The notes below the pieces were generated by a model. That model was given only the letters and a program-made list of their open reading frames with translations, searched no databases and had not been told where the DNA came from. From Kumtagia sp963820075 (lineage in GTDB: Bacteria > Pseudomonadota > Alphaproteobacteria > Rhizobiales > Rhizobiaceae): a DNA stretch of 64,000 nucleotides. Below, in pieces: positions 58,078 to 64,000 of this stretch. Numbering within the stretch: the first letter of the stretch is position 1; each line of letters starts with the position of its first letter. The position numbers and the translations under genes were made by a program. The stretch lies in assembly GCA_963820075.1 (NCBI GenBank), contig CAWFYS010000016.1, positions 1-64,000 of the forward strand, given 5' to 3'.

Positions 58078-58300
58078 GGTTGTGATTCAGTCGGATTGCT
58101 GAGATTCGGCGGAGATCACGATGGCCTGGACCGAACCACTCGCCGGCACTATGAGCGGCGTTGCCCTCGCTATGCAAGCGATCTGACCGATGAAGAATGG
58201 TCGCTGATTGAAGCGCTGATGCCGTCGCCAAGCCGCCTCGGGCGCCCGCGCAAGACGGACCTGCGGTGCGCTGGGATCACACCGCTGGTTGACGCGATTA
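58078..58300 (+). mobile_element. IS5-type transposase remnant
   Basis: Fragments of an IS5-family transposase N terminus: MAWTEP then, in another frame, RRHYERRCPRYASDLTDEEW and SLIEALMPSPSRLGRPRKTD. The usual continuation is missing after about 58270, where the text changes to unrelated residues. No terminal inverted repeats could be fixed by eye. It marks the boundary of the ligase-bearing patch. Confidence 0.75.
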
Positions 58301-58626
58301 TCGGCAAGTATGAGCAGGATCTAACGGCACGGGACCGTAGGATCGTGACACGGTATTGGTCATTGCGATCTTTGGGCTTCGGTCAATAGCGGTAACCTCG
58401 AGCGTCAGGGCGCCGCGCGCGGCATTGGCCAATGTCTGCCGGCCACGGTCGCGGGCTGGGACGCGGTGTCGCGGCGGTGTTCGCGGGTCTGCGTGAGCCC
58501 GCCTGACGCGGGCACGCCGCTCTCGTGAAGTTGCGGGCACGCATGTTGCATTGCACTGGAAATTGTTTGATCCTCGCCCGGTCGCAGGCTGCAAGACTGG
58601 ATCGGATCTCCACGAGAGGATTCTCC

Positions 58627-59832
58627 ATGACGTACTCCGCCCGCAGTTCGTTGTTTTTCGGAATCGTCAGATCCGGCTGGGGTGCCCGCGCCATGAGCAC
58701 CGCGTCGCTGGCCGCCGCCTTGCTTGGCTCGGCGGTGCTGTTGGCCTCGGCGCAGCAGCAGCAGGCGCCGGCCGTGACGGTCGCCAAGCCGATCACCAGG
58801 GATATCGTCGAGGACGATCAATTTGTCGGGCGCTTCGAGGCGGTGGATGCCGTCGACATCCGCTCGCGGGTTGCCGGCTATCTGGACTCGGTGCACTTCC
58901 GCGACGGCACGATCGTCAACAAGGGCGATCTTCTGTTCACGATCGACCGGCGGCCCTACGAGGCGGCTTACGATGCGGCGAAGTCGCAGGTGGACGTGAC
59001 GACGAGCCTGCTCGAATTCACCAGGACCCAGCTTGAGCGCGCCGAGCAGCTCGCCAAGACGGGCAACCTTTCTGTTTCCACTCTGGATGACCGGCGGCGC
59101 GAGTTCCTGGCCGCCCAGGCCCAGCATCAGGGCGCGCAGGCTTCGCTGCGCCATGCCAGCCTCGACCTTGAATTCACCAAAATCCTGGCGCCGTTCAGCG
59201 GCCGCATCGGCCGGCGGCTGGTCTCGGCCGGCAACCTGGTGCAGCCCAACTCGACGCTGCTGACGACGATCGTCGCGATCGACCCCATCGATTTCTACTT
59301 CGACATCGATGAGCGTTCCTATTTCGCCTATGCGCGTGACGCCCGTACGCGCGGCGGCACCATGCAGGAGGGCGGCGGCGGGCTGGATGTCGTGGTCCAC
59401 CTCGCCGACAGCAACGAGAAGGCATTCAAGGGCAAGCTCGATTTCGCGGAAAACCGTCTGGATCAGGCGACCGGCACGATGCGGGCGCGCGCGCGTTTCG
59501 ACAACAAGGATGGCGTGCTGCAGCCCGGCATGTTCGGGCGCGTCAACGTGCCCGGCTCGCTGCCGCATCCCGGCATCCTTGTGCCGGACGAGGCGATCGG
59601 CGCCGACCAGGACCGCCGCATCGTCTTTGTCGTCGACGCGGCCGGCGTGGTCTCGGCCAAGCAGGTGCGCACCGGCCCGCGAATCGACGGCTATCGCGTC
59701 GTCCGCGACGGCCTCACCGGCGACGAGACGATCGTGGTCAACGGGCTGGTGCGCGTGAGGCCGGGTGTCACGGTGAAGCCGGAGATGATCAGCCTGCCAC
59801 CGACCGCCGGCGCCCAAGGACAGACGCAATGA
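58627..59832 (+). CDS. RND efflux periplasmic adaptor subunit (AcrA/MexE type)
   Basis: Membrane fusion protein of 401 residues linking an RND pump to an outer-membrane channel. It has an N-terminal membrane anchor or signal segment (MSTASLAAALLGSAVLLASA), the lipoyl/barrel-sandwich start (VDIRSRVAGYLDSVHFRDGT), a coiled-coil hairpin (LLEFTRTQLERAEQLAKTGN), the second lipoyl half (LEFTKILAPFSGRIGRRLVS) and a beta-barrel region. The start at 58627 follows AGAGGA; 58693 is also possible. Its stop overlaps the next start by ATGA, so it is coupled to the pump gene. Confidence 0.94.
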   Translation: MTYSARSSLFFGIVRSGWGARAMSTASLAAALLGSAVLLASAQQQQAPAVTVAKPITRDIVEDDQFVGRFEAVDAVDIRSRVAGYLDSVHFRDGTIVNKGDLLFTIDRRPYEAAYDAAKSQVDVTTSLLEFTRTQLERAEQLAKTGNLSVSTLDDRRREFLAAQAQHQGAQASLRHASLDLEFTKILAPFSGRIGRRLVSAGNLVQPNSTLLTTIVAIDPIDFYFDIDERSYFAYARDARTRGGTMQEGGGGLDVVVHLADSNEKAFKGKLDFAENRLDQATGTMRARARFDNKDGVLQPGMFGRVNVPGSLPHPGILVPDEAIGADQDRRIVFVVDAAGVVSAKQVRTGPRIDGYRVVRDGLTGDETIVVNGLVRVRPGVTVKPEMISLPPTAGAQGQTQ

Positions 59833-62800
59833 ACTTCGCGCATTTCTTCGTCGATCGCCCGATCTTCGCGGCGGTCCTGTCGATCATGCTGCTGATCGTC
59901 GGCGGCATCGCCTATACGCAATTGCCGGCCGCGCAATATCCGGAGATCGCCCCGCCCACCATCGTCGTGCGCGCCTCCTATCCGGGCGCCGACGCCGAAA
60001 CGATCGCCGCCACGGTGGCCACGCCGCTGGAGCAGGAAATCAACGGCGTCGAGCACATGCTCTATATGTCGTCCTATTCCTCGGGCGACGGCTCGATGGC
60101 GCTCACCATCACCTTCCGTCTCGGCACCGACCTCGACGCCGCGCAGGTGCTCGTTCAGAACCGCGTGGCGATCGCCGAGCCGCGCCTGCCGGAGGAAGTG
60201 CGCAGGCTTGGACTTACCACGGCGAAGAGCTCGCCGGACCTGATGATGGTCATCCACATGCTGTCGCCGGACGACACCTATGACCAGCTCTATGTCTCCA
60301 ACTATGCGCGAACGCGCATACGCGACGTGCTGCTGAGGCTCGACGGCGTCGGCGACGTGAGCATCTTCGGCGAACGCGAATATTCGCTGCGCATCTGGCT
60401 CGACCCTGAAAAGCTGTCCGCATACGGCATGACCGCCGGCGACGTCGTCGAGTCGCTGCGCGACCAGAACGTGCAGGTCTCCGGCGGCTCGATCGGCGCC
60501 CCGCCGATCGCCGACGGCTCGGCCTTTCAATACACCGTCACCACGCAGGGGCGCTTCGAGGACGCGCGCGACTTCCGCTACGTGATCGTCAAGTCGACCG
60601 AGGACGGCCGGCTGATCACGCTGCAGGATATTGCGCGGATCGAACTCGGCGCCAAGGACTACGTCACCAATTCCTATCTCAACGGCAAGGCGGCGGTGGC
60701 GCTCGGCATTTTCCAGCGGCCGGGCACCAATGCGCTCGCCTCGGCGGCGGAAATCCAGGAAACCATCAAGCGCCTCTCGGCGGATTTCCCGAAGGGGCTC
60801 ACCTACAACATCATCTACAATCCGACCGAGTTCATCGCCGAGTCGATCAACGAGGTCTACAAGACGATCGCCGAGGCGATCCTGCTCGTCGTCATCGTCA
60901 TCATCGTCTTCCTGCAATCGTGGCGCATGGCGATCGTGCCGATCGTGGCAATTCCGGTATCGCTCATCGGCACATTGGCGGTGCTGCTCGCATTCGACTT
61001 CTCGCTCAACATGCTCACGCTGTTCGGGCTGGTGCTGGCGGTAGGCATCGTTGTCGACGACGCCATCGTCGTCGTGGAAAATGTCGAACGCAACATCGCG
61101 ATGGGGCTTGCGCCGCGCGCCGCCGCGCACCGCACCATGGACGAGGTCGGCACCGCGGTGCTGGCGATCTCGCTGGTGCTGATCGCCGTGTTCGTGCCGA
61201 CCGCCTTCATTCCAGGCATTTCCGGCCAGTTCTACCGGCAGTTCGCGATCACCATCGCCGTTTCGACGGCAATTTCGGCCTTCAACTCGCTTACCCTGTC
61301 GCCGGCGCTGGCGGGCGTCCTGTTCAAGCCGCACGATCCCGGACACCGGCCGCGCTTCTTCCTGGCGCGGTGGGGGAGCAAGCTGGCCGACGGCTTCAAC
61401 CGCGGCTTCGAGGCGCTTGCCCATGGCTATGCCTGGCTGGTTCACAAGCTCGTCGGCTCGACCGCGGCCCTGGCCGCCATGCTGCTGGTCTTTGCCGGGC
61501 TGATCTACGCGACGGTCCACATGCTTGAGACGGTGCCGCGCGGCTTCATCCCGACCATGGACCAGGGCTACGCCATCGTCGTCATCCAACTCCCTGAAGG
61601 CGCGTCGCTCGGGCGCACCGACGCGGTGATCCGCAAGGCCTCCGAAATCATCCAGAATACGCCCGGCGTCGCCAATGCGGTCGCCTTTGCCGGCTTCTCC
61701 GGCGCGACCTTCACCAATGCCAGCAATGCCGGCGTGATCTTCGCGCCTTTCGAGAGCTTCGAGCACCGGCTCGAAGCGGGTCAATCCGCCGGCAGTATCA
61801 TCGGCACGCTGTTCTCCAGCCTGCAAAGCATCCAGGAAGCCTTCATCATCGCGCTGCCGCCGCCGCCGGTGCCGGGCATCGGCAATTCCGGCGGCTTCAA
61901 GATGATGATCCAGGAACGCAACAGCGCCGACATGCGGCCGATCCTGGCGCTGGCGCAGGAGATCGCCGGGCGAGCCAACCAGACACCGGGCCTGACGGGC
62001 GTCTTCACCACTTTTTCGGCCTCCAGCCCGCAGTTCTTCCTGGCGATCGACCGCGACAAGGCGCGCATGCTGAACGTGCCCATCCCCAACATATTCGAGA
62101 CGCTGTCGATCAATCTTGGCACCGCATACGTGAACGACTTCAACGCTTTCGGCCGCGTCTACCAGGTGCGGGCGCAGGCGGACCAGGCCTTCCGCATCGA
62201 GCGCGACGACATTCTCAAGCTGAAGGTGCGCTCGGCCACCGGCGCGCTCGTGCCGCTCGGCACGCTGGTGGAAATCCGCGATGTCACCGGCCCGGCGCTG
62301 GTGCAGCGCTACAACATGTATGTCGCGGTGCCGCTGCAGGGCAATGCGGCTTCCGGAACGTCGACCGGCACGGCGCTTGACCTGATGGAGAATATCGCCA
62401 ACGGCATGCTGCCGCAGGGCACATCGTTCGAATGGACGGAACTCGCCCTGCAGGAGCGCCAGACCGGCAACACGGCGGTGTTCATCTTCGGATTGTCGGT
62501 GCTTTTCGTGTTCCTGGCGCTCGCGGCTCAATACGAAAGCTGGATCATGCCCTTCGCCATCGTTCTGATCGTGCCGCTCGGCGTATTGGCGGCGCTGATC
62601 GGCGTCTCCTTGCGGGGGCTCGACAACAATGTGCTCGTGCAGATCGGCCTGATCGTGCTGGTCGGCCTCGCCGCCAAGAACGCCATCCTGATCGTCGAGT
62701 TCGCCCGGCAGGGACAGGAGCGCGGCGCCTCGCCGGTCGAGGCGGCGGTGGAAGCCGCCCGGCTGAGACTGCGGCCCATCCTCATGACGGCCTTCGCCTT

Positions 62801-63017
62801 CATCCTGGGCGTGGTGCCGCTGGCGATCGCCACCGGTCCCGGCGCGGAGATGCGCCAGGCGCTCGGCACCGCGGTGTTCGCGGGCATGCTCGGCGTGACC
62901 ATTGTCGGCCTGTTCCTGACGCCGGTCTTCTACGTGACCCTGCGGCGCCTGTTCCCGCACCGCCCGGCCGCCGCGGAGCCGGCCCATGATACCGCCCCGC
63001 GGGAACCGGCGCAGTAG
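59829..63017 (+). CDS. RND multidrug efflux transporter, inner-membrane pump (AcrB/MexF type)
   Basis: Proton-driven trimeric drug pump of 1062 residues, the full length of the HAE1 family. It starts with NFAHFFVDRPIFAAVLSIML, has two large periplasmic loops, and twelve membrane helices; the proton-relay aspartates lie in GIVVDDAIVVVENVERNIAM, with the lysine in the C-terminal half (LIVLVGLAAKNAILIVEFAR). The hairpin texts DPEKLSAYGMTAGDVVESLR and AQADQAFRIERDDILKLKVR are typical. No outer-membrane channel gene or TetR repressor adjoins it, so it probably uses a shared TolC. Confidence 0.96.
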   Translation: MNFAHFFVDRPIFAAVLSIMLLIVGGIAYTQLPAAQYPEIAPPTIVVRASYPGADAETIAATVATPLEQEINGVEHMLYMSSYSSGDGSMALTITFRLGTDLDAAQVLVQNRVAIAEPRLPEEVRRLGLTTAKSSPDLMMVIHMLSPDDTYDQLYVSNYARTRIRDVLLRLDGVGDVSIFGEREYSLRIWLDPEKLSAYGMTAGDVVESLRDQNVQVSGGSIGAPPIADGSAFQYTVTTQGRFEDARDFRYVIVKSTEDGRLITLQDIARIELGAKDYVTNSYLNGKAAVALGIFQRPGTNALASAAEIQETIKRLSADFPKGLTYNIIYNPTEFIAESINEVYKTIAEAILLVVIVIIVFLQSWRMAIVPIVAIPVSLIGTLAVLLAFDFSLNMLTLFGLVLAVGIVVDDAIVVVENVERNIAMGLAPRAAAHRTMDEVGTAVLAISLVLIAVFVPTAFIPGISGQFYRQFAITIAVSTAISAFNSLTLSPALAGVLFKPHDPGHRPRFFLARWGSKLADGFNRGFEALAHGYAWLVHKLVGSTAALAAMLLVFAGLIYATVHMLETVPRGFIPTMDQGYAIVVIQLPEGASLGRTDAVIRKASEIIQNTPGVANAVAFAGFSGATFTNASNAGVIFAPFESFEHRLEAGQSAGSIIGTLFSSLQSIQEAFIIALPPPPVPGIGNSGGFKMMIQERNSADMRPILALAQEIAGRANQTPGLTGVFTTFSASSPQFFLAIDRDKARMLNVPIPNIFETLSINLGTAYVNDFNAFGRVYQVRAQADQAFRIERDDILKLKVRSATGALVPLGTLVEIRDVTGPALVQRYNMYVAVPLQGNAASGTSTGTALDLMENIANGMLPQGTSFEWTELALQERQTGNTAVFIFGLSVLFVFLALAAQYESWIMPFAIVLIVPLGVLAALIGVSLRGLDNNVLVQIGLIVLVGLAAKNAILIVEFARQGQERGASPVEAAVEAARLRLRPILMTAFAFILGVVPLAIATGPGAEMRQALGTAVFAGMLGVTIVGLFLTPVFYVTLRRLFPHRPAAAEPAHDTAPREPAQ

Positions 63018-63109
63018 TAGCAGGGCTTCGACGCTCCGAGCCGACTTGCCAGAGCACGCTCTATCAATCGACCAGACCGTCAACCTTCATTGCCCATGGC
63101 ATAACCCGG

Positions 63110-63748
63110 TCAGATTATTTCGAAGACGAATGTCTTCACCAGGGCCTCCGGCTCGGCGATGGCGAAAGCCCTGAACCAGGGGCTTTCCTCGACGGGCCGC
63201 CATTTTCCCTGCCGCTCCAGTTCCGAGAAGACCTGATGGAAACCGCCTTCGTCGAGCACCTGGTCGCGGACGGTGAAGATGGCGTGACCGTTCTTGCGCG
63301 TGACCCGCGCCAGTTCGTGCAGGCCGGACGCCGGGGCATGGGCTATGGTGAATACGCCGGTCGAGAAGAAGGCGCGGAAGTGACCGTCCGCCCAGGGCAG
63401 CGGGCCGCCGAGCGTCGCCTGCCTGAGGTCGCGATAGGCGTTTCGGGAACCGGCGATGGCGAGCATGTCCTGCGAAAGGTCGAGCCCGGCAAGATCGTCA
63501 TAGCCGAGCGCCTTGAGGCAGGGACCCGAAAGCCCCGTTCCGCAGCCGGCGTCGAGCAGCGGCCCCTCGCCCGCGGGCACGTGGCGCGCCACCCAGCTGG
63601 TGATCAGCGAGGGCAGCCAGTAGCCGAGCGCGGCGGTCTCGCCGTCATAGGCCGCCGCCCATGCCGCGTAGGCACGCGAAAGCTCTTCCGGCGTCCTCGC
63701 CGCATAGACCATATCGAGGGCGGCATTGGCCTGGTCCGTCGTCGTCAT
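63110..63748 (-). CDS. Class I SAM-dependent methyltransferase
   Basis: Cytoplasmic methyltransferase of 212 residues. The SAM-binding motif I reads LLDAGCGTGLSGPCLKALGY, the acidic motif II DLAGLDLSQDMLAIAG, and motif IV/post I covers LPWADGHFRAFFSTGVFTIA. The N terminus has the WAAAYDGETAALGYWLPSLI text seen in Williams-Beuren syndrome WBSCR27-like and related methyltransferases. The start MTTTDQ at 63748 is preferred over an upstream in-frame start. It is convergent with the pump gene. Substrate unknown. Confidence 0.87.
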   Translation of the reverse strand: MTTTDQANAALDMVYAARTPEELSRAYAAWAAAYDGETAALGYWLPSLITSWVARHVPAGEGPLLDAGCGTGLSGPCLKALGYDDLAGLDLSQDMLAIAGSRNAYRDLRQATLGGPLPWADGHFRAFFSTGVFTIAHAPASGLHELARVTRKNGHAIFTVRDQVLDEGGFHQVFSELERQGKWRPVEESPWFRAFAIAEPEALVKTFVFEII

Positions 63749-64000
63749 GCCTTGATCTCCCAACGTGCTGTGGCGCTTGCGCCGAAAGTTGGCAGCACCC
63801 GAGCCTGGCCGCAAGCGGTTCGGAAATATCTGCCGACGCGGAACCGGAGGGACTCGCGCGGCGGGAAGCCGGCATGGCGCCCGCCCAGAACGCGCGTTGC
63901 GCCTTGCGCGAAAGCTGGCCGCTTGTGCGCAAGCCAGTTAGCGGTCGTTCCGCCACTTGAACTAGTGCGGACGAGTCGGCATATTTTATGCTTATAGAAT
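63749..64000. other. Window end without a recognised gene
   Basis: About 250 bases upstream of the methyltransferase. I see no convincing gene; the last 30 bases are AT-rich and could be a promoter region. Confidence 0.5.

Noticed and set aside
59691..63083. Open frame of 1130 codons on the minus strand opposite the RND pump
   Set aside because: Composition is dominated by His, Arg, Asp and Gly with no motif; the plus-strand product is an unmistakable RND transporter.

Overview
The window is GC-rich, gene-dense chromosomal DNA from an alphaproteobacterium of the Hyphomicrobiales (Rhizobiales), most likely a Mesorhizobium-like Phyllobacteriaceae member. Supporting this are the purA-serA-serC block, phbAB next to phaR, an ffh-chorismate mutase-rpsP run, a CarD regulator near an RpoH2-type sigma factor, DUF2794/DUF1223/DUF4164 proteins, RIME-like palindromes, and promoters of the alphaproteobacterial CTTGAC-N17-CTATAT type. 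The genus is an inference; no rRNA gene is present to test it.

Layout. 1-7.4 kb: a broken TRAP transporter (dctP, dctQ), a LysE exporter, a 2'-5' RNA ligase, a TesA-like esterase and an ABC ATPase/FtsX permease pair, with an unusual density of frameshifts. 7.6-10.7 kb: a Bax-inhibitor-1 membrane protein, a GNAT acetyltransferase, DUF2794, a candidate structured small RNA and a secreted DUF1223 protein. 11-19 kb: central carbon genes tkt, gap and pgk, with a K+/H+ antiporter between gap and pgk, then DUF4164 and zapA. 19-26 kb: an SDR, DUF3768, the polyhydroxybutyrate genes phbA, phbB and phaR, a DUF4126 membrane protein and an FAD disulfide oxidoreductase. 26-28 kb: an FHA-cyclase fusion and a TacA/TacT-type toxin-antitoxin pair. 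28-31 kb: ffh, chorismate mutase and rpsP, after which the usual rimM-trmD-rplS genes do not follow. 31-41 kb: hydrolase, aquaporin, a large SUV3-like helicase, S4 protein, ferredoxin, an AT-rich block with an orphan 311-residue protein, carD and rpoH2. 41.2-42 kb: a Tse2/Tsi2-like toxin-immunity pair. 42-50 kb: M48 metalloprotease, thiBPQ under a TPP riboswitch, thiamine pyrophosphokinase and an ABC-F ATPase. 50-56.4 kb: an Ala/Pro-rich membrane protein, purA, serA and serC. 56.4-58.4 kb: a lower-GC patch with a second-type D-Ala-D-Ala ligase and a transposase remnant. 58.6-64 kb: an RND efflux pair and a methyltransferase.

Genes that work together: tkt/gap/pgk (triose and pentose phosphate metabolism); phbA-phbB-phaR (two steps of PHB synthesis plus the granule-linked repressor); serA-serC (serine synthesis); thiBPQ plus thiamine pyrophosphokinase (uptake and activation of thiamine); and the AcrAB-like pump. 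Stress and conflict functions cluster around 26-28 kb and 37-42 kb.

Two cautions. At least ten genes carry single-base frame changes, including serC and thiamine pyrophosphokinase, which argues that many are sequencing or assembly errors. Long open frames opposite the helicase, ffh and acrB genes are GC-driven shadows and are not annotated. All family calls come from reading motifs and remembered family sequences, not from database searches.
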